Source: an uncultured Alphaproteobacteria bacterium (GTDB lineage: Bacteria > Pseudomonadota > Alphaproteobacteria > Rs-D84). Taken from it: 54,326 bases of DNA. The stretch lies in contig CALXLO010000002.1 in NCBI GenBank assembly GCA_944389235.1, forward strand, positions 1 through 54,326, in the 5' to 3' direction. Of this stretch, positions 17,300-25,386 are shown one piece after another (position 1 is the first letter of the stretch; each line of letters starts with the position of its first letter). The translations under genes and the position numbers were made by a program. Under the pieces are notes generated by a model. It saw nothing but the letters and a program-made list of their open reading frames with translations, did no database searches and had not been told where the DNA came from.

Positions 17300-17689
17300 T
17301 TATCGGGCACAGGTGCCACAATGTGGGTTTGGCCCGTCAATATAACGACGGGTTGTATATGTCCCAGTCGGGCGGTATGTGATGACCGGTTCATATATTT
17401 GATAGTGGTCAATAACTTCTGTATATGTTTTGATGCGCACAGGTGCCAATCTTGGTTGCGTTTTTTTGCACCCGCATTTTTGTGCGACATTTAATGATGA
17501 TGCCGCGCGGCATGGTTTTGCACGCATTGGTTGTTTTGTGGGAATATAACTGTCTTCGTAAAAGCGAACAGTATCAATTGTTATGCGTTCGCGAACAGTC
17601 GTTGTTTCTGTTTCTGCAAATCCATCAGCGTATGCGCCAGTTGTTAATATTGCCCCAATCAGCGCGCTAAACAATACTGTTTTTTTCAT
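17300..17689 (-). CDS. Small secreted protein inserted between rpsK and rpoA
   Basis: I do not recognise a family. The 129-residue product starts with a clear signal peptide (MKKTVLFSALIGAILTTGAYA, cleavage likely after YADG or AYA). A Thr/Glu-rich stretch follows, then a region with five cysteines (KPCRAA, KCGCKK, HCGTC) and several tyrosines (YEPVITYRPTGTYTTRRY). It probably acts in the periplasm or envelope. AAAAAGG precedes the ATG, and a good promoter (TTGACA-17-TAGTCT) lies upstream. It ends exactly at a terminator shared with rpsK. Its cysteine content and export echo the accessory proteins later in the window, but no shared motif is visible. Its location inside the alpha ribosomal cluster, on the opposite strand, is the odd feature. 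Confidence 0.8.
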   Translation of the reverse strand: MKKTVLFSALIGAILTTGAYADGFAETETTTVRERITIDTVRFYEDSYIPTKQPMRAKPCRAASSLNVAQKCGCKKTQPRLAPVRIKTYTEVIDHYQIYEPVITYRPTGTYTTRRYIDGPNPHCGTCAR

Positions 17690-17716
17690 TTTATACCTTT
17701 TTGTTCAGTTGTTTTT

Positions 17717-17745
17717 AGACTAGGACAATATTCAGTGGTTGTCAA
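17717..17745 (-). promoter_or_regulatory. Promoter of the inserted secreted-protein gene
   Basis: On the - strand, TTGACA (17745-17740) and TAGTCT (17722-17717) are separated by 17 bases, placing the start of transcription about 20 nt before the ATG of the 17300-17689 gene. It is back to back with the rpoA promoter. Confidence 0.7.
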
Positions 17746-17791
17746 TTTTTTTATTGTATTATGATATCGGGTTATAAAAAACAATAAAAGT

Positions 17792-17820
17792 TTGACTTTT
17801 GTTTATTTGTGGTATAAAAT
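17792..17820 (+). promoter_or_regulatory. Separate promoter of rpoA
   Basis: TTGACT (17792-17797) and TAAAAT (17815-17820) are spaced by 17. The string TTTGACTTTTGTT with TATAAAATT is shared with the rpsM promoter region. Because a terminator and an opposing gene separate rpsK from rpoA, this promoter is needed to express rpoA. Confidence 0.65.
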
Positions 17821-17897
17821 TCGCGGGCGCGCGGGCAAGAAAAACACGCGCAGCCGCATTGGCGAAAATGATAAACTAAGCCTAATGGAGGAATTTT

Positions 17898-18926
17898 ATG
17901 ATTGAAAAAAACTGGGTTACATTGATTAAGCCCAAAAAACTGAAAATCACAGTTGATGAAAATAATCCAAATCAAGCGACATTAATTGCAGAACCATTGG
18001 AAAAGGGTTTTGGTTTAACATTGGGGACGGCATTGCGTCGTGTATTGTTGTCTTCATTACAGGGATGTGCGCCGATTTATATTAAAATTGACGGTGTTCA
18101 GCACGAATTTTCCAGTATCGCTGGTGTTCGTGAAGATGTGACAGATATTATATTGAATTTGAAAGGTGTTTATTTCAAAGCATTAAACGAAGGTCAGCAC
18201 AAGGCTGTATTAAAAGTCAAAGGTCCGGCCGTCGTTACCGCAGGTATGATTGAAACCACCGGCGGGGTAGAGGTTATGAACAAAGATGCAGAAATTTGCA
18301 CATTGGACAGTGGCGCAAGTTTGGATATGGAAATCACACTGGGGACAGGGCGTGGTTATGTACCAGCATCTGCACATGCAGACGGTTTGCCACTGGGGGT
18401 TATTCCGGTTGATTCAATCTTTTCACCAATTTTGAATGTCGCAACAGCAGTTTCTGAAACCCGCGTAGGGCAAAGTACTGATTACGACAAATTGGAAATG
18501 ACGGTCAAAACAAATGGTTCTGTTTCGCCAGAAGATGCCATTGCGTTGGCGGCGCGTATTTTGACAGACCAATTGGTTGTCTTTATTAACTTTGAAGACC
18601 CGGCGCAAATCAATGCACCAACCGAAGAAGAAAAGGCCAAAGATGCGTTGCCGTTTGACCCGAAATTATTAAAGCATGTTGATGAACTGGAATTGTCTGT
18701 TCGTGCAAACAACTGCTTGAAAAATGACAAGATTAACTGGTTGGGTGAATTAGTGCAAAAGACCGAAGCGGATATGTTAAAAACACCGAACTTTGGTCGC
18801 AAGTCTTTGAACGAAATCAAAGTCCAACTGGAAGCGATGGGTTTAAGTCTGGGAATGGAAGTTCCAGGTTGGCCGCCAGAAAATATTGCAGAATTGGCCA
18901 AGAAATACGAAGACCCGTATAAGTAA
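17898..18926 (+). CDS. rpoA: RNA polymerase subunit alpha
   Basis: RpoA forms the dimer on which beta and beta' assemble. Its C-terminal domain contacts UP elements and activators. The 342 residues include the N-terminal assembly domain ([37 protein letters not shown]) and the C-terminal helix-hairpin-helix domain ([37 protein letters not shown]). A strong ribosome site, TGGAGGA, precedes the ATG. It is separated from rpsK by a gene on the opposite strand and has its own promoter. rplQ follows after 205 nt of structured spacer. Confidence 0.98.
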   Translation: MIEKNWVTLIKPKKLKITVDENNPNQATLIAEPLEKGFGLTLGTALRRVLLSSLQGCAPIYIKIDGVQHEFSSIAGVREDVTDIILNLKGVYFKALNEGQHKAVLKVKGPAVVTAGMIETTGGVEVMNKDAEICTLDSGASLDMEITLGTGRGYVPASAHADGLPLGVIPVDSIFSPILNVATAVSETRVGQSTDYDKLEMTVKTNGSVSPEDAIALAARILTDQLVVFINFEDPAQINAPTEEEKAKDALPFDPKLLKHVDELELSVRANNCLKNDKINWLGELVQKTEADMLKTPNFGRKSLNEIKVQLEAMGLSLGMEVPGWPPENIAELAKKYEDPYK

Positions 18927-18944
18927 AATTTGTAAATGATTGTT

Positions 18945-19038
18945 GCGAATGCCGTATTATTAATGGGCATTCGCATTCAATCGTTATATGAATTTTATTT
19001 CTTTACAAAGTGCATGCGATTGATATAATCGCATTGCA
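18945..19038 (+). promoter_or_regulatory. Two stem-loops between rpoA and rplQ
   Basis: GCGAATGCC (18945-18953) pairs perfectly with GGCATTCGC (18966-18974) across 12 nt. TGCGATT (19015-19021) pairs with AATCGCA (19027-19033) around a 5-nt loop and extends with flanking TGCA elements to 19038. No T-runs follow, so they are not standard terminators. A third small stem (CCCC 19096-19099, GGGG 19104-19107) precedes the rplQ ribosome site. Confidence 0.45.
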
Positions 19039-19131
19039 ATAAAAATCCGTGTTGCTGGAAAAATATTTTTTTTAGGGCGCGGCATATCAACAAATCCCCA
19101 CCAGGGGCAGAAATAATGCAAGGAGTAGTCA

Positions 19132-19686
19132 ATGAGACACATGAAATCAGGTCGCACTTTTAATCGCGATACTAATGCACGCAAGGCGATGTTTATCGGT
19201 TTGGCGAAAAATTTAATTGAAAAAGAACAAATCAAGACAACTTTACCAAAGGCAAAAGATTTGCGTGGCGTTGTGGAAAAATTGATTACCCGCGCAAAAA
19301 CAGATACTGTTGCAAATCGTCGTTTGGTCGCCAGTGCACTGGGCAACAATTCGTCTGAAACAGTTAAAAAGTTATTTACTGTATTGGGACCGCGTTATGC
19401 AAAACGCCCGGGCGGTTATACCCGTGTGTTAAAGGCTGGGTTCCGTTATGGTGATGCAGCGCCAATGGCGATAATTGAATTGGTTGACCGTGATGAAAAC
19501 GCTAAAAAGGTTGTAAAGCCAGCGGCGGCACCAGATGTCAGCACATCTGACAAAAATGCCGACAAAAAAGAAACGGCAACAAAAAAGACATCATCGCGTG
19601 CCAAGAAAGATGATGTGGCAACAGAATCTCAGCCGACCCAGAAAAAAACAACTAAACGCCGGGCGGCGACAAAAAAGGCCGAATAA
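19132..19686 (+). CDS. rplQ: 50S ribosomal protein L17 with lysine-rich tail
   Basis: L17 is a 50S protein next to the exit tunnel. The core (about residues 1-125) is clear: [38 protein letters not shown] and [20 protein letters not shown]. The full product is 184 residues, longer than the common 120-140. The extra 55 or so residues are a Lys/Thr/Ala/Asp low-complexity tail ending [10 protein letters not shown]. Alphaproteobacterial L17 is often somewhat extended, though this tail is long. The ATG follows AAGGAG. A strong terminator closes the ribosomal cluster just downstream. Confidence 0.96.
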   Translation: MRHMKSGRTFNRDTNARKAMFIGLAKNLIEKEQIKTTLPKAKDLRGVVEKLITRAKTDTVANRRLVASALGNNSSETVKKLFTVLGPRYAKRPGGYTRVLKAGFRYGDAAPMAIIELVDRDENAKKVVKPAAAPDVSTSDKNADKKETATKKTSSRAKKDDVATESQPTQKKTTKRRAATKKAE

Positions 19687-19691
19687 AATCA

Positions 19692-19720
19692 CAGGCACCT
19701 TAATCGGTGCCTGTTTTTTT
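19692..19720 (+). terminator. Intrinsic terminator after rplQ
   Basis: CAGGCACC and GGTGCCTG form a perfect 8-bp stem with loop TTAATC, followed by T7. It marks the end of the ribosomal supercluster. The same stem core recurs in the terminator at 35303-35337. Confidence 0.9.
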
Positions 19721-19752
19721 GCTTTGTTTAACACATTTTCTGAAAAAAATTG

Positions 19753-19782
19753 TTTCAATAAAATCAAATAATGTGGTAAAAT
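19753..19782 (+). promoter_or_regulatory. Candidate promoter of the tandem Cys-rich genes
   Basis: TTTCAA (19753-19758) and TAAAAT (19777-19782) are spaced by 18, followed 13 nt later by AAAGGGG, the ribosome site of the gene at 19810. The -35 match is weak. Confidence 0.35.
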
Positions 19783-19809
19783 TAAACAAATTGGGAAAGG
19801 GGTTTGTTT

Positions 19810-22434
19810 ATGAAGCATATTGTTGTGTTGGGTGTGTTATTGGCACTGGTGTCTGTTGATGCGGATGCGGCAACGCGGGGACAGGCTGGGACTGTATCGC
19901 GTGGGGCGGCGGCTACGGCATCTTCTGGGCGCACCAGCAGCGCGGCGGCGCGCAGTGCGACAACCGCCCGCGCAGCAGCACCGGCGGCACCAGCGGTATC
20001 TGCGCGTGCAGCAACAACTGGGCGCACCACGGTCAGTCGCACATCTGCATCAACCACATCAACCCCGACAGTTGCGGCCCGCGCGGCATCAACCCAGAAA
20101 GTTTTGAATATGGGTACATCGGTTGCGGTGGCAAATGAAAATATTGTGGTCAGTGATGAATGCCGCCAGAAATATTACGGGTGCATGGATTCTTTCTGTA
20201 TGTTGGATAATGACAGTGGTGGCCGCTGTATTTGCAGCGACAGAAATGCCGAACTGGACGAAATATTGGATAAAATTCAATTGTTAGACCAGCAAACTTA
20301 TCAAATGGCGACATACGGCGTTGAACGCATAGAAATGGGTGCAGATGCCGATGCGGCAATTGCAAATGCAAATGCTGTTGCGCAATCTATTATGAATTCT
20401 GCGGCACAAAAACAAGAAGAAGAAAAAACATCACAACGGCGCAGTTTGGATTTATCTTTATGGTCATCAACCAGTATTTTTTCTGATTCATCAGATGTGT
20501 TTGGTACAGAGATGGTTGACCCGATTGAGGGTAAAGAAGGTGATGCACTGTACACTGCGTCGCACCAGATTTGTGCGCAATCAATCCCAGAATGCAGTGG
20601 TGAATTAAATATGTTGCAATTAATGTATTCGCAGCAAATTCGTTCTGATTGCAGTGCCTATGAAAATAGTTTGAAACAGCAACAAAACGCCAGTACGCAA
20701 AAATTATATGCGGCGGAACAGGCGTTGCGGGGCGCGGCACTGGAACAGTATCGCAGTGCAAATCGTTATGATTTAGGTCAATGCACGGTTGAATTCAAAA
20801 ATTGTATGATAACAACGGGCGGTTGTGGTGAAGACTTTTCTGGTTGCGCATCAGTTGTGGCATTTGATGCAACAAATACGCGTTCAGACAATAAAAATTT
20901 AGGAAAAACTTATTCAATCAAGGGCGCGGTAACCAGTATCGATATTCAAGAATCAACATACGATATATTGATGTCTAAAAAGCCATTGTGTGAATCTGTT
21001 ACCCGGCAATGTACAAATGTCGCAGACCAAGTGTGGGATACTTTCCTGCGCGAAGTTGCCCCCCAGGTCAAAGCTGCGGAATTAATTGCCGAAGATAATG
21101 CGCGTCAAAATTGCATTGGTAATATATCATCATGTTTCCAACAGGCGTGTCGTGATAGCATGGATGCCAATAATCCAGAAAGTTCATACGATATGTGCCT
21201 GACGCGGCCGGAAACAATGTTGAATGTATGCAGGGTGCCATTGAATGCGTGTGGTATTGATGCCAGCAGCGCAGAAAAAGCAGAAGAGTCTCAGATTTGG
21301 GATTTTGTTATTGCGCGGTTGCAGTCTATGCGGGTAAATTCATGTACGACCCAGGTTCGTAATTGTTTGCAATCCGAAGACAGATGTGGTTCTGATTATA
21401 CCCAGTGTTTAGGATTAGATACAGATACCATTATTCGTATGTGTCCCGAAGACTTGTTAATCGGATGTCAAGGCTATAACGGGGCAGAGGAAGCAGCAGG
21501 TGAAGAAGCGTTCTATGACGCATTGGAACCAATGATTCAGGGTATTATGCTGAATATTGATAATAATATGTTGGCAGAATGTCAAAAGGCGGCGGATACT
21601 GCGATGATAAGTGTGTGTGGTGATTCAGAAAATTGTAATAACTTGGCAGTTGATGAGAATGTCGGAACACATACACTGGAATACAAGCTGTGCAAGACAG
21701 GTACCAGTTCGTGTGTAACAGATGTTGAACAAATTTCAAATGCAGATTTGCTGAATAGTGCAGTAAGTTTCGAAGTTGTAATAGATGGCGAAATTAATTG
21801 GGGCAATATATCATTTGATAATAACGGCACGGTTACTTTGTCGGGCAGTAATAGTGCGGCTGTCAGTTCTGAATTACAGATATTGCAGAACAATATACAA
21901 AATGCAATCAGCACCATAGAAGCAGACCCCCAGGTTCAATTCTGTGTAACGGGTCGTTCTGTCCAGGGTGTCGTTGAACGGGGCAGCGAAGTTTCGCGTT
22001 TTGAAAACCTGACAACACAAATGCGTGAAAAAATTGCAGCCTCGGCAATCAGAAAGGCAATGGATAATTACTATGCAAAGTATGCAGAACTGGAACAACA
22101 GGGGATGAAAGATTATGTAAGAATTGCCGAACGCCGTGCCGAAGCCAAAAAGGAAAATGCACAAGCTGCGCGTTTGGTGGCGGCGCGAACATCGTGTGTC
22201 GGTGGTGGTGATACACCAACAAACACATCTGTTTCGTCAGATGCATTGGCCAGTTCAAATGTGGTCGTAGATGATTGGAATTATCGTGAAACGGTTACAT
22301 CAACATTTTCCGAAGAAACACTGGTTTGCCACAGATGTACACGCACACAAAATTGTTTGGACCCCAAGGGTGGCAGAAAAATGTGTAAAGAATGGGCAGA
22401 GGCAGTTGAAACATGTGTTGATATACAGTTCTAG
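19810..22434 (+). CDS. Large secreted cysteine-rich protein, paralogue A
   Basis: I do not recognise a named family. The 874-residue product starts at ATG 19810 (AAAGGGG 7 nt upstream). A TTG two codons earlier is too close. It has a signal peptide (to about residue 23, ADA-ATRG), then about 75 residues of Ala/Thr/Arg/Ser low complexity. At residue 118 comes the signature CRQKYYGCMDSFC-x8-RCICS. Thereafter 38 cysteines run to the C-terminus in repeated C-x6-C-x6-CGx2[FY]x2C modules (for example CGEDFSGC, CGSDYTQC), with ADQVWDTFLRE near residue 406. The C-terminus is LVCHRC...CVDIQF. Helical, Gln/Glu-rich stretches lie between cysteine pairs. The even cysteine number and export predict a disulfide-bonded envelope or surface protein. 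It is closely related to the next gene, three bases downstream. Confidence 0.88.
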   Translation: MKHIVVLGVLLALVSVDADAATRGQAGTVSRGAAATASSGRTSSAAARSATTARAAAPAAPAVSARAATTGRTTVSRTSASTTSTPTVAARAASTQKVLNMGTSVAVANENIVVSDECRQKYYGCMDSFCMLDNDSGGRCICSDRNAELDEILDKIQLLDQQTYQMATYGVERIEMGADADAAIANANAVAQSIMNSAAQKQEEEKTSQRRSLDLSLWSSTSIFSDSSDVFGTEMVDPIEGKEGDALYTASHQICAQSIPECSGELNMLQLMYSQQIRSDCSAYENSLKQQQNASTQKLYAAEQALRGAALEQYRSANRYDLGQCTVEFKNCMITTGGCGEDFSGCASVVAFDATNTRSDNKNLGKTYSIKGAVTSIDIQESTYDILMSKKPLCESVTRQCTNVADQVWDTFLREVAPQVKAAELIAEDNARQNCIGNISSCFQQACRDSMDANNPESSYDMCLTRPETMLNVCRVPLNACGIDASSAEKAEESQIWDFVIARLQSMRVNSCTTQVRNCLQSEDRCGSDYTQCLGLDTDTIIRMCPEDLLIGCQGYNGAEEAAGEEAFYDALEPMIQGIMLNIDNNMLAECQKAADTAMISVCGDSENCNNLAVDENVGTHTLEYKLCKTGTSSCVTDVEQISNADLLNSAVSFEVVIDGEINWGNISFDNNGTVTLSGSNSAAVSSELQILQNNIQNAISTIEADPQVQFCVTGRSVQGVVERGSEVSRFENLTTQMREKIAASAIRKAMDNYYAKYAELEQQGMKDYVRIAERRAEAKKENAQAARLVAARTSCVGGGDTPTNTSVSSDALASSNVVVDDWNYRETVTSTFSEETLVCHRCTRTQNCLDPKGGRKMCKEWAEAVETCVDIQF
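19993..20143 (+). repeat. Long direct repeat, copy 1 (paralogue A N-terminus)
   Basis: This 151-nt segment coding for the low-complexity N-terminal region and the start of the cysteine domain matches 22621-22771 in the next gene with only scattered differences and no indels by eye. Other nearly identical blocks are about 20560-20690 with 23130-23240, and about 20940-21070 with 23520-23620. Confidence 0.75.
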
Positions 22435-22437
22435 TTT

Positions 22438-25377
22438 ATGAAACGGATTAGTGTTTTATTTGCAGGTTTATTTATGATTGTATCGTTGCCGCCGGTTATG
22501 GCGGCAACGCGCGGACAAAGCGTAAATGTGTCAAGGGGTGGGGCGACTGCGTCCGCGACAACGCGCGCCACCACGGCGCGCAGCGCAACAACAGCCCGCG
22601 CAGCGGCACCGACGGCACCGGCGGTATCTGCGCGTGCAGCAACAACTGGGCGTACAACGGTCAGTCGCACATCTGCATCAACCGCATCAACCCCGACGGT
22701 TGCGGCCCGTGCGGCATCAACCCAGAAAGTTTTGAATACTGGGACATCGGTTGCAGTGGCAAATGAAAATACTGCAGTTGATAATTCTTGTCGTCAGAAA
22801 TATTACGGTTGCATGGATTCGTTTTGTATGTTGGATAACGAAAGTGGCGGTCGTTGTATTTGCAGTGATAAAAACGCAGAATATGATGCTATGCTGGCAG
22901 AAATAGAATTATTGGACCAGCAAAGTTATCAGATGGCAACATTGGGGGTGGAAAGTATTGAATCTGGATTTGATGTTGCGTCCGCAAAAAATTTAACGAC
23001 ATCTGTTGCCAACAGTATATCTGGGGGCGGGGTTGATTTATCAATGTGGAATATGAATCTGGACGATGGTGCAGAATCATCAAACTCACTGGATGGAAAA
23101 ACAGGCGACGCGTTGTTTGCTGCCGCGCACCAGATTTGTGCGCAATCAATTCCAGAATGCAGCGGTGAATTAAATATGTTGCAATTAATGTATTCGCAAC
23201 AAATTCGTTCTGATTGCAGTGCCTATGAAAACAGTTTGACGCAGCAACAAAATGCCAGCCAAGAAAAATTAGCAGCCGCACAAGCAGCCTTGCGTCAAGC
23301 ATCGTATACCCAATTGCGTGATGCAAACAAATATGATTTAGGTCAATGCACAGTTGAATTCAAAAATTGTATGATGACAACGGGTGGTTGCGGCGATGAC
23401 TTTTCCGGTTGTGCATCTGTTGCGGCATTTGATGCGACAAATTCAAATGGACGCGGTATCAGTGCGCGCCCACATTTAATTCATGGCAGTTTAACAGACA
23501 TTGAAATATCAGCATCAACATACGATATATTGATGTCTAAAAAGCCGTTGTGTGAATCTGTTACCCGGCAATGTACAAATGTCGCAGACCAAGTATGGGA
23601 TACTTTCCTGCGTGAAGCTGCACCGCAGATAAAAAATGCGGAATTAATTGCCGAAGATAATGCGCGTCAAAATTGCATTGGTAATATATCGTCCTGTTTT
23701 TTACAGGCATGTCGCGATACAATGGACCCAAATGACCCCGATGGTTCGTACGATATGTGTCTGACGCGTCCGGAAACAATGTTGAATGTATGCAAGGTCC
23801 CATTGAATGCGTGCGGTATTGATGACACAGACCCAGAAAAAGCAACAGGTGCACCGATTTGGGAATTTGTTGTTGCGCGATTGGCATCTATGCGGGTAAA
23901 TTCGTGTACGACACAATTCAAAGAATGCTTACAGGCCGATACATTATGTGGTTCTGATTATACCCAGTGTGTTGGACTGGATACAGATACCATTGTTCGT
24001 ATGTGCCCATACGATTCTTTGCCCGGATGCCAGCAGGTATATGCAGATACAGATATTCGCGGTGATGCAGTATATGATGAATTGTATAATATTGCCCAGG
24101 GTATATTCTTGGGAATTGATAATAATATGCTGGATTATTGTCAAAGTGCGTTAGATGAAGCAATTATTACCGCGTGTGGTTCAACCGAATCGTGTGATAA
24201 GTATTTGTTGGACCAAAATGTTGGTACGCGTTCGCTGAAATATGAACTGTGTGAATATCAAATCATAGATGATGGTGCAAATATCGGTTGGACAAATTGT
24301 CGTACAGATGTTTCGCAAATATCAGATGTTGAACTGGGGCGCGACCCCAATGCAGGTGCTGGAAAATTGGGACCAGTGGTGCCATTGGCGGGCGTGGTGT
24401 CTGGGACAATATATTGGGATGGTGTGGAAATTGATGAAAACGGTAATATCAGCAGTGTGGACGAATATTTCGCAAACATAGATGCCACAAATGCGTCGGA
24501 TATAGAAAAACAAGCCGTATCGGCAGAATTAACCGCACTGCAAAATAATTTGAATACTATATATAGCATAATTGATTCTGACCCGACTGTTCAATTCTGT
24601 ACCACGGGTCGCGAAGTGCAGGGCATAAAACCGTATAACGGTACCACTGTTCCGCGTTTTCCGGGGCTGGCAAAATCAGCCAAGTTGAAAATTGCAACAA
24701 ATGCAGTTAATACCGCGCGTGATAATTATTATAAACGATATGACGAAATAAATGAAAAAATGGCGCAAGACCAAGTTGAAATGTCTGAACGCATGGCAGA
24801 AATTAAGGGCGAAAATGGCAAAGATGCCCGTCGTGAACAGGCGCGCCAGGCGTGTGTTAACCTGGCCGAAGGTACAGCATTACCAAAAGTTGAAACCCCA
24901 AAGTCAATTGCAGGAATTATATTCGCAACAGTTGCGCTGGTTGCTGCCGCAGTTTTGATTACTGTATTTACTGCGGGTGTCGGGGTGGTTGGCGCAGCAG
25001 GCGGAATTGTTGTTGCGGGGTTGAAGGCTGGAACAATGACGGTCGCGACAGCAACTGGATTAATGACGGCAACACCGATTGTAACCAGTCTAAGCGCAGC
25101 CGGTGCCGGTATGGTTATCGGTGCAACCGCTGCTGCGGATTGGCAAGGTGTTCAGTCAAAAGATGCGGCAAATTTAGAACTGTCTGGGCGGTATGAAAAT
25201 GAACAGTGGAATTATCGCGAAACAATAACAACTGATTTTAATATGGATACTTTGGTGTGTCATAAGTGTATTACAACACAACAGTGTGAAGAAATCAGGT
25301 CGCCACTGTTTGGTGCAAAATCATGCAAACAATGGGCAGACGCGTCCCCCGCGCAATGTTCTGATATTCAATTCTGA
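22438..25377 (+). CDS. Large secreted cysteine-rich protein, paralogue B, with hydrophobic segment
   Basis: A tandem paralogue of the preceding gene, starting at ATG 22438 only three bases after its TAG and without a ribosome site of its own, so translation is probably coupled. The 979-residue product has a signal peptide (to about residue 22, VMA-ATRG), the same Ala/Thr/Arg region, the signature CRQKYYGCMDSFC-x8-RCICS at residue 118, and 38 cysteines in the same order as paralogue A. The main difference is an insert of roughly 85 residues near the C-terminus. It is strongly hydrophobic and Gly/Ala-rich (IAGIIFATVALVAAAVLITV, then VGVVGAAGGIVVAGL), just before the shared WNYRET...DIQF end. 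This form may therefore be membrane associated while paralogue A is soluble. Function unknown. Confidence 0.88.
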   Translation: MKRISVLFAGLFMIVSLPPVMAATRGQSVNVSRGGATASATTRATTARSATTARAAAPTAPAVSARAATTGRTTVSRTSASTASTPTVAARAASTQKVLNTGTSVAVANENTAVDNSCRQKYYGCMDSFCMLDNESGGRCICSDKNAEYDAMLAEIELLDQQSYQMATLGVESIESGFDVASAKNLTTSVANSISGGGVDLSMWNMNLDDGAESSNSLDGKTGDALFAAAHQICAQSIPECSGELNMLQLMYSQQIRSDCSAYENSLTQQQNASQEKLAAAQAALRQASYTQLRDANKYDLGQCTVEFKNCMMTTGGCGDDFSGCASVAAFDATNSNGRGISARPHLIHGSLTDIEISASTYDILMSKKPLCESVTRQCTNVADQVWDTFLREAAPQIKNAELIAEDNARQNCIGNISSCFLQACRDTMDPNDPDGSYDMCLTRPETMLNVCKVPLNACGIDDTDPEKATGAPIWEFVVARLASMRVNSCTTQFKECLQADTLCGSDYTQCVGLDTDTIVRMCPYDSLPGCQQVYADTDIRGDAVYDELYNIAQGIFLGIDNNMLDYCQSALDEAIITACGSTESCDKYLLDQNVGTRSLKYELCEYQIIDDGANIGWTNCRTDVSQISDVELGRDPNAGAGKLGPVVPLAGVVSGTIYWDGVEIDENGNISSVDEYFANIDATNASDIEKQAVSAELTALQNNLNTIYSIIDSDPTVQFCTTGREVQGIKPYNGTTVPRFPGLAKSAKLKIATNAVNTARDNYYKRYDEINEKMAQDQVEMSERMAEIKGENGKDARREQARQACVNLAEGTALPKVETPKSIAGIIFATVALVAAAVLITVFTAGVGVVGAAGGIVVAGLKAGTMTVATATGLMTATPIVTSLSAAGAGMVIGATAAADWQGVQSKDAANLELSGRYENEQWNYRETITTDFNMDTLVCHKCITTQQCEEIRSPLFGAKSCKQWADASPAQCSDIQF
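22621..22771 (+). repeat. Long direct repeat, copy 2 (paralogue B N-terminus)
   Basis: This is the partner of 19993-20143, in the same reading frame and at the same residue positions of the second gene. It shows that the pair arose by tandem duplication and may still exchange sequence. Confidence 0.75.
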
Positions 25378-25386
25378 TTTAGTAAA

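Noticed and set aside
17815-17897. Riboswitch in the rpoA leader
   Set aside because: The short leader contains only a GC-rich stretch around 17823-17850 without a terminator or conserved aptamer that I could recognise.
19812-20107. Alternative-frame Arg/His-rich protein over the paralogue A N-terminus (and the matching one at 22526-22735)
   Set aside because: They are shadows of repeated low-complexity coding sequence in the true frame and lack starts with ribosome sites.
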